Assembly (NCBI RefSeq): GCF_907164915.1
Contig: NC_061869.1
Span: 20,065,125-20,129,124 of the forward strand
Length of the DNA: 64,000 nucleotides
From: Impatiens glandulifera
Taxonomy: Eukaryota > Streptophyta > Magnoliopsida > Ericales > Balsaminaceae
Direction: 5' to 3'
Below are positions 45,779 to 58,620 of the stretch, piece after piece (position 1 is the first letter of the stretch; each line of letters begins with the position of its first letter). The notes below the pieces were generated by a model. It was not told the origin of the DNA. It worked only from the letters and a program-made list of their open reading frames with translations, and searched no databases. A program made the translations under genes and the position numbers.

Positions 45779-48700
45779 CTAAGAGATAAGCTGATTAATA
45801 TCGGTTAAACCGAGTATGTTTCTGAAGTGAGAAAACTTAGCTTCTTGTAGAGACTTTGTGAAGATATCGGCTATTTGATGTTTTGTTGATACGTATTCTA
45901 GCCGGATATGCTTCAGCACGACATGTTCCCGGATGAAGTGATGCCTTATGTCGATGTGCTTGTTCTAGAATGTAGAACTGGATTGTATGTGATTGCTATG
46001 GCACTTGTGTTATCACAGAATATCGGAGACTCTTTGGCTGTGATACCGAAATCTTTCAGTTGTTGTTGGATCCACAGGAGTTGTGAACAGCAACTTTCGG
46101 CTGCCAGATATTCAGCTTCTGCGGTTGATGTGGCAACCGATGTCTATTTTTTGCTGTGCCATGAAACAAGCCGATCACCTAGGAATTGGCATGTTCCGCT
46201 GGTACTTTTTCTGTCAACTTTACAACCTGCATAATCTGCATCCGAGTAACTTGTGAGGTTGAAAGATGAGTCCTTTGGATACCATAGACCGACTTCAGGG
46301 GTTCCCTTTAGATATTTCAAGATTCGCTTTGCGGTTGTGTAGTGGGACTGTTTTGGATTTGCCTGGAATCTGCCACACACACCGACCGCAAATAGTATAT
46401 CCGGTCTACTTACTGTCAGGTATAAGAGAGAACCGATGATTCCTCGGTAGGCCGTCAGGTCTACTGCCTGACCGTCATCATCCTTGTCCAATTTGATTGA
46501 TGAGCTCATTGGAGTGGCCGCAGAGGAACATGTGTCCATCCCAAATTTCTTTAAAAGTTCCTTTGTGTATTTGGGTTGGCTTATGAAAGTTCCTTCTTCG
46601 AGTTGCTTAACTTGAAGACCTAGGAAGAAGTTTAACTCTCCCATCATACTCATTTCAAATTTGTTAGTCATCAACATTGATAATTTATCACATAGCTTGG
46701 GATCGGGTGAACCGAAAATGATGTCATCCACATATATTTGAACAAGTAGGATGTGATCTTATTTCTCAAATTTAAATAGGGTCTTGTCCACCGAACCTAT
46801 GTTTTAACAAAAATGCAGTTAGTGTATCATACCAAGCTCTAGGAGCTTGTTTTAAACCGTATAGTGTTTTGTTTAAACGGTATACATGATTAGGTAGGTC
46901 AGCATTTTTAAAACCGGTGGTTGTTCACATATACTTCCTCACGTAGGTCACCATTTAAAAATGCACTTTTAACATCCATTTGAAAAACCTTAAAGTTCTT
47001 GAAAGCAGCAAAAGCTAGAAAAATCCTAATAGTTTCAATCCGAGCTATATGGGCAAATGATTCTTCAAAATCAATGCCTTCTTCCTGTTTGTATCCTTGT
47101 GCCACTAATCTGGCTTTGTTCCTCGTGACCAAACCGTCTTCATTGAGTTTGTTTCTGAATACCCATCTTGTTCCTATGACCGGTTGATCTTTCGGTCTAG
47201 GGACTAGGTACCAGACTTTATTGCTCTCAAACTGGTTTAACTCTTCTTGCATTCCCAAGATCCAATCCGGATCTGACAATGCTTCATCCACCTTTTTCGG
47301 CTCAATCTGGGATATGAAAGCGGAATTAAAGTATTTCTCCAGAATTTGTCGCCTAGTTCGAACAGGTTTTGAAGGGTCACCTATAATTAGCTCAGGAGGA
47401 TGATTTGTGTTCCTTTTGATATTCGGTTCAGGAGTGTCTACCAAATCACCGTTTACTTTATCAAGGCTAAACATATCAGTAGGCTGAACAAAAGTGTCAG
47501 ACCGACCGATATCCTCAGTTTGAACCGAGGTGTCAACTTCCTGTTGTGTGACAGCTTGATCCGGTTGGGTTTCATCATTACCCATTTGGTCATGGACAAA
47601 CCGTCTGAAAACCGGAACCTCATCTTCACTATCAGAATGGATATTGTTGTTTTCCAATCTGTTGTGTAGATCAAAGGATGATGCAGTGTTACTTTTAACC
47701 GATTCATCGAAAACGATATGAAGAGATTCCTCCACGGTTAGAGTTCTAGTATTATACACTCTATAAGCTTTACTGACTGCTGAATAACCTAACATGATCT
47801 CAATGTCGGATTTTGCATCAAAAGCAGATAGGTAATTTTTGCCATTTATGTGAATGTAACATTTACAACCGAAAATTTTAAGATACCTAAGGTTAGGAAC
47901 CCTATCAAAGTATACTTCATACGGTGTTTTGTTGTGAAACTTGTTAATTAGAGACCGGTTTTGTGTGTGACATGCAGTATTGATAGCTTCAGCCCAGAAT
48001 TTCTGGGTAATACCCGAATCGGCTATCATGGACCTTGTGGCTTCCTTGAGAGTTCGGTTTCTTCTCTCGACCAGGCCGTTCTGTTGAGGAGTCTTAGCAC
48101 TAGACAACTCGTGTCTAATACCGGATTTATAAGGAAATGCATTTAATGTACTATTTGTAAATTCGGTTCCTCTATCACTCCTAATACTATTTATACGTGT
48201 TGATTTTTTATTTTGCAAACATTTACGCAATGTGATTAAATTTGATGCAGTTTCACGTTTGGATGCCAAAAATATTACCCATGTATACCTAGAATAATCA
48301 TCAACAACTACCATAGTGTAGAGCATACCACCTAGGCTAACGACCCTAATCGGTCCAAATAGGTCCGTGTGTAGGAGATCCAAGCATCGGTTAGACTGAA
48401 TGTGTCCTTTACTCTTAAAGATTGACTTAGTTTGTTTACCCATTTGACATGCTGAACAAACTTTATCCTTATTGAATACTATATCAGGAATTCCTTCAAC
48501 CAGCTTTTTACCACAGATATAGTTTAAAGTTTTCAGGTTTAGGTGGTTTAACCTTTTATGCCACAACCAGGTTTGATCGGTTTTAGCTACCATGCAAACA
48601 AGGTATTCTACTTTATTTTTCCAATCTACCTTGTATATGTTTCCTAACCTATTTCCGGTTAGTAGTATGTTACCCTGCGAGTTTTTAACTAAGCAAGCAT

Positions 48701-49032
48701 GTTTCAGAAATTTTGCAGTGTATCCAGCATCACACATTTGACTAATGCTTAGCAAATTAAAGTGTAGATTTTCAACTAAAAGTACATTATCAATTGTTAA
48801 ATTACCATGGACAATCTTACCCTTGACAACATTTCCACCTCTTGAGTTATCACCGAAGACAATCATTGCACCGGTTTTTATTCTGATGTCGGTTATAAAG
48901 TTTTTTGTTTCCAGTCATGTGTCTGGAACAACCGCTGTCCAGGTACCATTCAGAGTTTCCTAGCCGTTTCTTCATATCCTGTAAAGTATACATATTTACA
49001 ACTATTTGGTACCCACATTTACTTGGGTCCAC
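45779..49032 (-). pseudogene. pol: Copia pol: protease, integrase, reverse transcriptase, RNase H (broken)
   Basis: Protease: [13 protein letters not shown] in 49,032-48,850. After a frame change, 48,866-46,908 (652 residues) holds the pre-integrase zinc region ([10 protein letters not shown] to CSACQMGKQ) and integrase with its D, D, E residues in [17 protein letters not shown] and [13 protein letters not shown]. The reverse transcriptase start follows ([32 protein letters not shown]). Near 46,915 and again near 46,770 the frame shifts, and an in-frame stop sits at about 46,760. YVDDIIFGS then appears, followed by RNase H in 46,731-46,144 (SDADYAGC). A stop at 46,144 follows WHSKK; the frame continues (TSTAEAEYLAAE, ADIFTKSL) to the natural end at 45,779. 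Catalytic residues are largely kept, but no full polyprotein is possible. Confidence 0.9.
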
Positions 49033-49792
49033 AGGTGATTAGTCCCTTAGTTATCCAAACTTTAATAAGTCGGACGACTTTCCCGGTTATGGTTTTAACT
49101 AGTTTTCCTGCACTCGGTTTGGAGTCTTTCTGTTTTCCTAAGAGAACCTTATTCAGAGATCGTCTTTGGTTCATCCTATGCGGTTCGGCTTTCTTACCTT
49201 TGGGCCGGTTAGCTTTCCTTTTCTCAGGGTGAAGCCATTTTTCAGAATCAGTTGGACCTACATAGATTAGTTCGTCTTCCGGATATGAGGCACTTTGTTC
49301 CTCATCGTCGGTTAAGGAACTATTGACAAAGCTTACAAAGGGAAGGTTATCCTTTGTGAGCCTCATGTTGTTGGAATGGTTCTGGTTGCTGGATCTATGG
49401 TTCTTGTATCCAAGACCAAACATGCATTTGGGATGTCTATTATAATTACACATTCTATTCACCATTTCACTGGATCTTTTCCATGCGGCTATTCGATACT
49501 GGGTTCGGGCATCTTCCTCCTCGGTCAACTCTTGAACTGACTCCTTTAGCTGTTCGGTCTCAGAGGGTAGTTCAGGTGCTGCCTTGGTTTCTAAGATTTC
49601 GTTAGGTTGAACACTACCGGTGTTAGGTTCGGACATGGCTGATTCTATGGGGTCGGTTCTAAAGTTGAGTTGAATTGGTATTAGTGTTAATAGGTTCTTA
49701 TACTCTACTACCATATCATTTAGTGCATTAAATAACTCATCTTTAGTAAATTCTTCACAAGGAGAGTCAAATACTTGTTCCTCGTTTTCCAT
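49019..49792 (-). pseudogene. Gag-pol linker segment
   Basis: A 257-residue frame with FTKDELFNALNDMVVEYKNL, matching the linker of the pol-less copia at 31.6 kb. Near its end WITKGLITCGP is the string that precedes protease. It is out of frame with both gag (49,855) and protease (49,032), so one-base changes separate the three pieces. In other members of this lineage the segment is part of one polyprotein. Confidence 0.7.
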
Positions 49793-49854
49793 TAGACATG
49801 TGAGTTCGTCATTACTATCACTTTGAGCCCATAGGCTTCCTCCATCATCGGCTA

Positions 49855-50793
49855 TCAGTGCTTTCTAAACTTCACTTCTTCACCGGTTTGTGGATAGTTA
49901 TTTCGGTGGTTCTGATCGTTCGGTTTCTGGTCGTCCCGTCTTGGTTTTCTGCATTCCCACCTGAAATGTCCCAAACAGTTGCAATTATAACATCTAACAT
50001 TAGATTTATCACCGTAGTTATAGTTGGTGTTGTTTGTCGGTTGGCTTCTCTTCATGAATCTGCCAAACTTTTGTGCAAACATTGCCATGGCATCCTCTGT
50101 GAATTGTTCAGCGGTTCTGATCGGTGTAGGAGAAACCGGTTCTATGGATGTGACCAATGCTCTGGTTGAGGTTGAGGTTGAGACTTCATCTTCAGTCCTT
50201 GATCTCATTTCAAATTCATATGCCTTAAGATCTTCGAATACATCGTGTAGCTTCATCTTTCTTAGACAGTTTGATTCCCTCATCACCATTGTATTTATAT
50301 CCAATGCACTTGGAAGAGATCCTAGCGTTTTCATGATGATTTCCTTGTTATCATACTTCTTTCCAAGAGTTGATAGCTCATCTATCACATCTGTAAACCG
50401 GTCACTATACTCCCTCATTGTTTCTCCCGGTTTCATCCTAATGTTTTCGAACTTCTGGGTAGCCACCATTATCTTAATTTCCTTGGTTCTTTCATTTCCC
50501 TCATGAATTTGAATCACCATATCCCATATTTCCTTTGCGGTTTTGCAATCTCTGACCTTACAAAAGGTGTTCCTTTCCAAACCGTTGATGATACTATTTC
50601 TAGCATGATTGTCCAGATTGTTTCTTCTCCTGTCATCAGTTGTCCAATCATTTCTGTCTTTGTCAATCTTTACCAGTCCTTCAGTCAGGATGAACTGCAT
50701 CTCGTCATCCATGGTAATTAGGTGCAGATGCATGCGTACCTTCAAGTTGGCAAAATCGTCACCTTCTAGCATTGGGGGCCTATCGAAAGACAT
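49855..50793 (-). CDS. gag: Copia gag, 312 residues, C-terminally frameshifted
   Basis: It starts at 50,793, 26 nt inside the primer site. It has the N-terminal capsid-like region (MSFDRPPMLEGDDFANLKV), CKTAKEIWDMV and ENIRMKPGETMREYSDRF, and near residues 265-280 a CCHC knuckle CYNCNCLGHFRWEC followed by basic residues. The frame ends in KFRKH. Just after it another frame continues with ALIADDGGSLWAQSDS, so a one-base change cut the reading short. The visible gag core is otherwise intact. It would form the particle and bind element RNA. Confidence 0.85.
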   Translation of the reverse strand: MSFDRPPMLEGDDFANLKVRMHLHLITMDDEMQFILTEGLVKIDKDRNDWTTDDRRRNNLDNHARNSIINGLERNTFCKVRDCKTAKEIWDMVIQIHEGNERTKEIKIMVATQKFENIRMKPGETMREYSDRFTDVIDELSTLGKKYDNKEIIMKTLGSLPSALDINTMVMRESNCLRKMKLHDVFEDLKAYEFEMRSRTEDEVSTSTSTRALVTSIEPVSPTPIRTAEQFTEDAMAMFAQKFGRFMKRSQPTNNTNYNYGDKSNVRCYNCNCLGHFRWECRKPRRDDQKPNDQNHRNNYPQTGEEVKFRKH

Positions 50794-50818
50794 GCTTGCT
50801 TGAGTATCGAAACTAACT

Positions 50819-50830
50819 GCTCTGATACCA
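50819..50830 (-). promoter_or_regulatory. Primer-binding site, initiator tRNA-Met
   Basis: TGGTATCAGAGC on the minus strand, 2 nt inside the 5' LTR. This is the classical site complementary to the 3' end of plant initiator tRNA-Met and fixes the element orientation. Confidence 0.95.
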
Positions 50831-50832
50831 AT

Positions 50833-51802
50833 TGTTAGGATCTAGGTCGTGACTGGCGGACCAGGGTCTAGCCGGTTAGCGCGTTTCACTCAAAGTTGGT
50901 GATTAATCCGGTTAGAGATTAACACCGGGGTTTCAATACTACACAAACTGTCACAAACCCTTGAACCGAGTTCAAGTGCGGAAGTGGTTTGTTTCAGGTT
51001 GAATCAGCACACACACAAGATAGGCAGAACCGGATTTGGATGAAGTCGGTTTGGAGTATGGTAGGTCGGTTTGGGATTCGGTAAGTTAGATCAGATAGAA
51101 CCGGTTAGAGTATAAGGCAGAAGGTAAAAAGCAAGACAGGTTTTTATGGATGTTCGGAGATAAAACTCTTACCTCACCCCTTCTTCTCAAAACCGCGAGA
51201 AGGTTATTCAGTAATGAATACATAAACACAATCCGATCGAGACTTATTTTCTGCTCGATAACAACCCGTACAATTTTAACCGAAATTGTAATCACACTTC
51301 AAATAAACACTTAAGCTCTAAATCTTGTAGAGAGATAAACTTGTAATAAATCTTAGAGCTTGTAGTTGGTGGGGCTGGTAACCACATTTACTCCTCTTCA
51401 GCTCCTTCTTTTATAGGTGAGATGTGCCAACGATCAAATTTCATTTTCTTGAATTTGATTGGTTGAGCAGAGGTTCAGTGATTCAGACCTGGTGGTCTAG
51501 AATTCCAGTGTATAAGTCAAACCGGCTAGGTTTGTCTTTTACTTAGTATGGCAACTGTCGGTTGGACAGTTGCCTGTACCTGGAGGATTGCGTATCTGAT
51601 TTATCCTAGAGTGGAAAGATCTTGTCGGATGATCTTCTGCAGCCTGCAGATTGTCCTTAGACTTGTATGAATATGGTAATACTAGGATCTGTCCTTTGAT
51701 ATCATCTTCAACAGATACTCAAAGTATCTATTTGTACCAGTCGGTTGTTTAGGTTAACCGGATGACTTCCAGTTTATTTAACAGATCTAATTTTATCTAA
51801 CA
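50833..51802 (-). repeat. 5' LTR of the 13-kb copia element (970 bp)
   Basis: It matches the 3' LTR from end to end but lacks about 172 bp of U3 just after the first 30 bp. By eye there are roughly 23 differences in the first 380 aligned bases, about 6%. Confidence 0.92.
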
Positions 51803-51807
51803 TAATT

Positions 51808-52129
51808 AAAAAAATAATAATATATATTATATTATAATTATGAGATAAATAGTGAAAATAAGAAAGTGGAGATAATGTGAGATAAAATGGACCCCAAAGG
51901 AATGTGATTCATTTCTTTCAATTTAGAGAGGAAGTGATGATTCTTAAGTATCCGGTAATCAAATTAATATCCTCGAATTAAACCCATTAACCAAACACCT
52001 CATTTTATTCTTTTTCCTATTTTCGAATAAAAATCACGTACCAAGCACGCCATAAATTTTAGTATGTAAATATTATGTATAATAATTGAGAAATGTAACT
52101 TGACTTTATATTTAATACGTTTATGTTGT
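51808..52129. other. AT-rich flank of the copia insertion
   Basis: Contains GGAATGTGATTCATTTC and ATTAACCAAACACC, MITE-like strings possibly paired with those near 38,000-38,100. No gene. Confidence 0.4.
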
Positions 52130-53300
52130 TGCAGCTTTATTCCGGATATCTTGAAAAACATACATCAGATAATAATAATAGGATACTAAAGGGGCATATC
52201 TGAAGTAGAATCAAGTGCCAAAAGACATTAAGAACACATGGCGAGCACAATTCTCGGTATGTTTTAGTCTAAAGATTACTTAGTTTTAAATATTTAAAAA
52301 TGATTCACATCCAAAACTAATTTCAATTACTTATTGCATGAGATATTTGAGTGGGATTCAATTAAAGAGGGGGTGTCAACAAGCTTTTTACAAAGAAGGG
52401 GAGTGCGAAGATTATGAATTTTGTAACCCGAGCTGAAGCATCCTTGAAGAATCCACTACACGTCACACCAGAAGAGTGAACTCAAATAAAAAATTATTTT
52501 GAAGTCCCTAAATATGCGTAGAAATTCACCAAAGCTCAAAGAAATAGAAAATTGTACACATCAAACGGTGGGACAACTGGTGGTTTCATATCGGTGATAA
52601 TACATGAAAAAAGATTAGTACGTAATTTTGTGAATATTATTGCATTCAATTCATATTGGTTATATTGATTATTTATTTTATAATAGATAGAGGAACTGGG
52701 AAGACTCCCAACCATTCTTGAAACATTTGAAAAAACACATAAGAAAAATGATGGCACTTAGAGTGGGAATAGAGCAGCCAAAGTTGTGGTAAGTTTCATA
52801 CACTAATAAGTATGTTTATATATGTTCTAAATGATGTTGAGATTCATATATTTACTAATCATTTTTTTTTATGTGTAGGATACTTTTAATTAGTTATATC
52901 AAACACATAATTCCTTAGAACCAAAAGAAAAATGACTGAAGTTGTTGGGCCTAGCACGAGTGGGCATGTGTTTGGAATCAGCTAAATGGAAAAAAAAAAC
53001 ATGTGTTTCAAGAAGGTCTTTCCAACACCCAACTCTATATAGAGCTGAAAAGTCTCAAGAAAACGGTAAGTGCATTGGAGTTGAAGACTTAAGAATAAGG
53101 CGTAGAAGTTAAAGAACAACTGGAAAAAATAAAGTGTTGGAGTCCAATCAAGTTGAAATGCCTATTGAAAAGGTTGGTCGCCAATGCAAATAAACACACT
53201 AAATGACTGATTCAAGAAAATGATTGTGTTAATGAAGAGCGTGCGACAACAAACATGCTCAATAAATAGAACTTCGGAAGGCGAAGGCTTATGAAAATGT
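52130..53300 (+). pseudogene. Transposase_24-type (Ptta/En-Spm) gene, continuation after the insertion
   Basis: Near 52,470 the reading PEE*TQIKNYFEVPKYA*KF and AQRNRKLYTSNGGTTGGFIS is followed by an apparent intron (GGTGATAATAC near 52,595 to TTATAATAG near 52,686). Next comes IEELGRLPTILETFEKTHKK, then NDGT*SGNRAAKVV. This follows the plant transposase_24 pattern of LGR.PT..E.FE.TH.KKDGT. Further on a glutamate/lysine-rich, coiled-coil-like end reaches about 53,300. Several stops are present. It would be the second gene of the CACTA-like element whose TNP2 remnant lies at 34.6 kb. Confidence 0.6.
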
Positions 53301-53399
53301 TAGTATTTCAATTCCTCTATTCCAGTTTACATGTTTCATATTTAAATGTAAGGTATGTGATGTTCATTAAATATTATTAAGTATGATAGCGTTATAAAT

Positions 53400-54740
53400 T
53401 TAAAATGTTTTAGGATGTTATGTAAATTTTAGATATATGACATAATTATTATAGGTAATATCATGTTTAGAATTTAGATATATGACATATTTGGACAAAC
53501 TTTGAGAAATTTCAATTATAGAGCGGCTTGTTTGAATTTAGAATTATGGTTAGTTGCATTGTATTGAGTTGTATTTTTTAAGAATATATTGTTTATTGAT
53601 ATATTGATGTTTCTTTTGGATATTATATATATTTATATATTGAATAGGGAATAATTTGAAAATTAGGTTTTACCATATTAGTGTTTCAAATAATATGATG
53701 CTAAAATAAAATAATTATAAAAGATTTGCAATTATTGTTTGTAAGAAGTGAATGAAAATAAAATAAGTTAATGTAGAAATATATTACAAATGTTAAAAAC
53801 ATAATTATTATAAAAAAAAATAGTGCATAAATATACGAAAATATCATGATATTATAAATAGTGCTTAACTAAGTATGAATACATTTGTAAATGTTAATGT
53901 AAACTAATTATATATATATATATATATTATCGAAAATATTGAAGAAAATGATTAGATAAACTACCGTAAATTGTATTGCATTATTTTCAAATATTCATTA
54001 AAATTTAGCATTGTGAAAAATGTTGCATTACGTAATTTTATAAGATAATGCAGCTTATGTTGAATATAATTCAGAATTATTATGGCAAAACTAATTGTAA
54101 ATAGATTTACAAATGTTAATGCAAATTAATCGTGTATATATATATATATATTAACGATGATATTGAATATGTTATTGCATAAACTACCGCAAATTTGCAT
54201 CATTTTTAATATTCATTATATTTAATATTGCAAAGATTGTTGTAATACGAAATTTTATATGATAATGCAATTTTTGTTGAATATATTTTTATTATTTAAT
54301 AAATTTATAATATTGCAATTATAATTATTAATATAGTTTTAAATATTATAGTAAGACAGTGGGGTTATTAATATAAATTTTAATGTAAATATTATTACAA
54401 AATTATATTAATCATGATTAGTTAGAGTTTTTAAAAATAAGAGATTTTCTTGTTGCATATTGGGGTTTAGTGCATATCTTATTGGAACCACTATTGTACG
54501 CAGTGTTATAAATTAACAACATGCCTATTTGCAATGTTTTCCTTATTATTGCAGTTTGAGTTCAAACCTAGTAAATAATGCTTAGGTAATTGTTAAAGAC
54601 CATTTCTAAAGGAAAAATTGTTACGGAGACTCTATTGCTAATCAACTTTTTTTTTGTATTGTCCCATAATACTCTCAATCAATTGAGAGATGAATTAAGC
54701 TCAAGTATTAACATTGAGTGGTATTAAGTATCTTAGTCTT
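53400..54740. repeat. AT-rich region with ~222-bp duplicated segment
   Basis: ATAAACTACCGTAAATTGTA, TTAGCATTGTGAAAAATGTT and TTTTATAAGATAATGCA near 53,939-54,067 recur in diverged form near 54,162-54,284. (TA)n runs precede each copy (53,910-53,929 and 54,135-54,152). It may be the other subterminal region of the CACTA-like element. No gene. Confidence 0.6.
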
Positions 54741-57700
54741 TTTTTTTTAGGGAAAAACGACTTATAGTCATCTCATTAAAAATTCTCAAAAATGAAAAAA
54801 AAAACCACGAGTTTAAGAGATCATTATAGACAGGACTAGAATGATTTTTAAGTCGTAATATTCTAAATAAAAGCTAAAAAGCTAAAAACGTAAATGAATT
54901 ATCTGATTACAATGCTTTCAATTCTAGTGAGTTTAAAAACGGTAAATTCCAGTTCCTAAAGATATTCCAGTTCTGCTCCGTGCTTGGAATTCTTGTCCAC
55001 GTTCCTGCGAGGGCGCTACAATCCGATACAATATCTTTCCATAACTCTTCAATGCTCCAGCGGGTTTTTCCATATACCCTTGCATTCCGTTCTTGCCAAA
55101 TGTTATACACCACTTCTCCAAAGCCGCACTTGAACACGCTTGTTTCAAATATATTTCCTTTGGCTTTGAGTAGTGCTGCATCTTTGATTTCATTCAATTC
55201 GCTCGGGAAACTGATCAGCTACAGACTTTTATAGAATCTGTCCCAAAGCTATGAAGCAATACAACAGCTTACGAATAGGTGATCTATGATTTCTTAATTT
55301 TCTCTACATAGAAGACAGTTCGTGTCCGGGATGCTCATATACTTGCTAATACGATCACGAGTACTGAGTCTTTCCCAGAAGGTGGGCCATAGGATGAACT
55401 GGTGTCTAGGGATAATCTTCGTTGACCATACAAGAGGAGCCCATTCTACTTTCTGTGCTTTTTCCCGTGTTACCTCCCATATTTTCTTCAATACCAGCTT
55501 CCCATTGTCCTCAACTTTCCATTCATGAATATATGGTCCGTCTTTAATGTCTCTGATTTTCGCTTCTGTGTAGTCCCTTCTGATGCGGGTATTTTGAAAC
55601 TCCTCCTTGTGGATGATAGGTTGGTTTTCGAACCAGGGGTTATGCCAGAATAGAGTTCCTTTTCCGTCCCCTAGCCGGATGTCATAAAGATCTACAATAT
55701 CGCTTCTTAGTTTAATAATATTTTTTAGAGACCAACTCATACCTTCATGAATTTACAGGTCTAGATGCTGGTTTCGTATTTCCAAAGCCCACAAATGCTT
55801 GAAGGTGAGAGCCTTGTTCCACTCGATACAATTCTTCAAGCCGATGCCTCCCTCGGCATTCAGTTTGCAAAGAGCGGTTCATTTGACTTATTTTCCTCCT
55901 CTTTCGCTACTTCCCTAGATAAAGTTCCTCATCAGGGTATCGAACTCCTTCATTACCTTTTTCGGAATGACCATTTACTGCGCCCAGTAGCTAACTATGC
56001 CCATGACCATAGTTTTGATAAGTTTGATCCTCCCTACATAAGAAAGTTTTTCGCTGCCCAACTAGATATCGTATTTTTTAGCCTTTCAATTAGCGGCTAG
56101 TAGTGTGAGATCTCGATCTACTACACAGTGAAAGGAACTCCTAAGTACATTACGGGAAAACTGCCTTCCTTGATGCCCATGATGTTGAAGATGTCCTACT
56201 TCGATTCGTCATTCACGCCTCCATAAAATGCCATACTTTTACTTTCATTAATAGTTAAACATGTAACCTCAGAAAAGAACGTTAGTGCAGCCCTAATAGT
56301 TTTAATGGAATACGTGCGCTAAAATGAACAAATCTTCAGCAAAGCATAAATAGGTTGCCTCCTCTACTTCACAGAATGGGTAAAAGATGTATGGACGATT
56401 CTTTGGAACATCGCAAAGATGCTCTCAAAGATTGCCATGATAGCTACAAAAAGGTAAGAAGAGAGGGGTCTCCTTGCCTTACCCCGTTTTCACCCTTGAA
56501 ATAGCCTCCGTGGACTCCATTGACGCTAACAACAAAGTAGGATGATGAAACGCACTGCATTATTCAATCAATAAAAATCATAGGAAAAGCAGATACAACC
56601 AGAAAGTCTTGAATGACTTCCCATCTAACATAGTTGAAAGCTTTCTTGATATCTCTTTTGAAAGCCATTCTCGGGGTTATTTTTTATTCCCGTAGTCTTT
56701 TAAAAGGCTCTGCATGAGAAGAATATTATGAGAGATTGTCCTACCGGGGATGAATGCAGATTGGTTAAGATTTATAATTTTTCCTATGACACTTTTAAAT
56801 CGTTTAGAAATGATTTTTTAAATGATTTTATAAATCACATTGCAGCAGGAAATTGGTCTGAAATCTTATACTTTCTCGGGTACCGCAGTTTTGGGGATCA
56901 AGGTTAGGACCGCTGTATTCCATTTCTTTAACATCTTTCTGTTCTTGAAAAACTCTAGAACCCCATCAGTAACGTCTTTACCCACAACCGACCAATTGTC
57001 TTTAAAGAACTGTGCATTAAACCCATCATGACCCCGACTTTTATTCCCATCAATACTAAACAGAGCTTCTTTAACCTCAACCCTCGTGACGACCCTTATC
57101 AACTCGCGACTATCTTCTGATGAAATTTTCCTATTAATAATCTGATACAAGGTATTCATGTGACTTTGATGCTGCTTTCTTGTACCCATAAGCTGCTTAT
57201 AGAAATCGATAGCCAAATCTTGTACACCCTTTTGACTCTGAACATATTCACCATCATCATTCTTCAGCCTGTATACATTGTTTCTTATGTTTCTAGCCTT
57301 ACATTTTCTATAAAATTCTGTGTTTTTGTCACCCAACGAGAGCCAACTCTGTCTTGATTTATGTCTAATAAAATTCTCTACAAGAAGACTCAGCTTCTTA
57401 AAATTTTCAAGCGCATCCCTTTCTGTTTCATTGAGTTGTTCATCATTATCATCCCTTAATAACCTTTTCTGAAATTCTTCCAGTTCTTCTCTAGCACCCA
57501 GAACTCTATTGGAGATATTTCTGAACTTCTTCTTGTCAAAGCTTTAGAGATGATTCTTTAGGAGTTTAAGCTTCTAAGAAACCCTGTACATGTTGGATCC
57601 CCTGACATCTATAAACCATACACTTTCGAGAATACCCTTGAATTTGTCATTTTCCATCCAGAAATTTAAAAATTGAAAGAGCCTTCTAAACCTTTATTCC

Positions 57701-57915
57701 TTTTCCCAAAACAATTTAATCAGGCAGTGATCAGATATACCCGGATTCAGAACATGAAGTTGACTTCTCGGAAATTGGTTAATCCAGTTCTTATTTACCA
57801 GACATCTGTCAATTCTACTTCTTCTAATTTGCTCATTCCCTCTCGTAGAAGACCAAGTGAAGAAATTCCCAGAATTTGTAGGCTCGATACAACTCATATA
57901 TAATAAAATCCAAAT
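54740..57915 (-). pseudogene. LINE copy 1 (L1-type), 5'-truncated, broken
   Basis: Read on the minus strand from about 57,915. The C-terminal end of the APE endonuclease comes first (NSGNFFTWSS, RIDRCLVNKNW, GISDHCLIKL at 57,897-57,694), then a spacer with stops. The start of reverse transcriptase follows (57,336-56,866: GDKNTEFYRKCKAR, GNKSRGHDGFNAQFF, LTLIPK), then a degenerate palm region. From 55,740 comes the zf-RVT domain: GDGKGTLFWHNPWF, FILWPTFWERLSTRDR and PDTNCLLC. The 3' end near 54,740 is an A-tract on the minus strand. The element starts within the endonuclease, so it is a 5'-truncated insertion. It cannot retrotranspose. Confidence 0.8.
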
Positions 57916-58620
57916 TGATTGGCTGGAAACAAGTTTCTTTGAGTCAATCTAGAAAAATAAATTCTTATTAAATTAGTTGTGCAAATCCTAAACTTATATA
58001 CGTCAATTTTGACTAACTAGTTTATTTCATAAAAAATAATTCACACATTGATATACAACTTCTATTGGAATTACCAAATATGAATTCTAAACGTACTCAT
58101 TGTGCCAAACAAGATAATTTAACATTGAAAAACAATTAGAGGGGTTTGAGTTTTCTTGATCTGAATTTCTGGAACTCGGTTCTTTCACAAAATAGGCTTA
58201 ACCCTAATTATTTGTGGTGCAATGTTCTTAAAAGAGTTTACTTAAGGATAAATTTTGGAACTCTCAAATGGGATATAAGTCTTCATAGTCTTCTCAAAGT
58301 ATCATTAGAGGTCACAATAAAATAAAAGACAATTGTTATTGGATAAGTAGACGGATACACGACTAATTTTTGGAGTATCAAGTGACTTCCAATTAAAATT
58401 GACAAATCTTTTATCTTTTATGGAACCAAACTATGTAATCTCTTCATGAGACCCTTCAACCATCAAGGTTAATGAAGTAACCAATATTTACTGTAAGTGA
58501 AATCCCTTTAAACTTAATATTATTATTGGTCACTTACTTACCAATTATGAAGTAATTAAACTTTCTATTAGTCAATTTTGTGAATGAGATAAATTAGTTT
58601 GGAATGATACTAATAATATG
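57911..58620. repeat. Dispersed repeat R1, copy 2, with the unoccupied Helitron site
   Basis: It matches 22,090-22,697 and 25,869-25,920. The junction AACTTAA|TATT at 58,517|58,518 corresponds to the flanks of the Helitron in copy 1. The family is unknown. Confidence 0.75.

Larger units (their letters stand above)
38750..51802 (-). mobile_element. 13-kb copia retrotransposon (Sirevirus-like) with accessory genes
   Basis: A complete element on the minus strand, 13,053 bp. Both LTRs start TGTTAG and end CTAACA (as read on minus). A perfect 5-bp duplication TAATT flanks it (38,745-38,749 and 51,803-51,807). The internal order is primer site, gag, linker, protease, integrase, reverse transcriptase and RNase H, which is copia order. 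About 5 kb of accessory ORFs then precede two polypurine tracts. Placement in the Sirevirus (SIRE/Maximus) lineage rests on integrase and reverse transcriptase style, the tRNA-iMet primer, repeated polypurine tracts and the downstream ORF position. Gag-pol has several frameshifts and stops, and the LTRs differ by roughly 6% by eye, so it is an old, inactive copy. Confidence 0.92.

Noticed and set aside
45908..46234. 108-codon plus-strand frame
   Set aside because: It is antisense to the copia RNase H region.
50024..50506. 160-codon plus-strand frame
   Set aside because: It is antisense to copia gag.
55765..56100. 111-codon plus-strand frame, related to a minus-strand frame at 59,836-60,150
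   Set aside because: Both are the antisense of LINE reverse transcriptase sequence; their similarity only reflects the two LINE copies.
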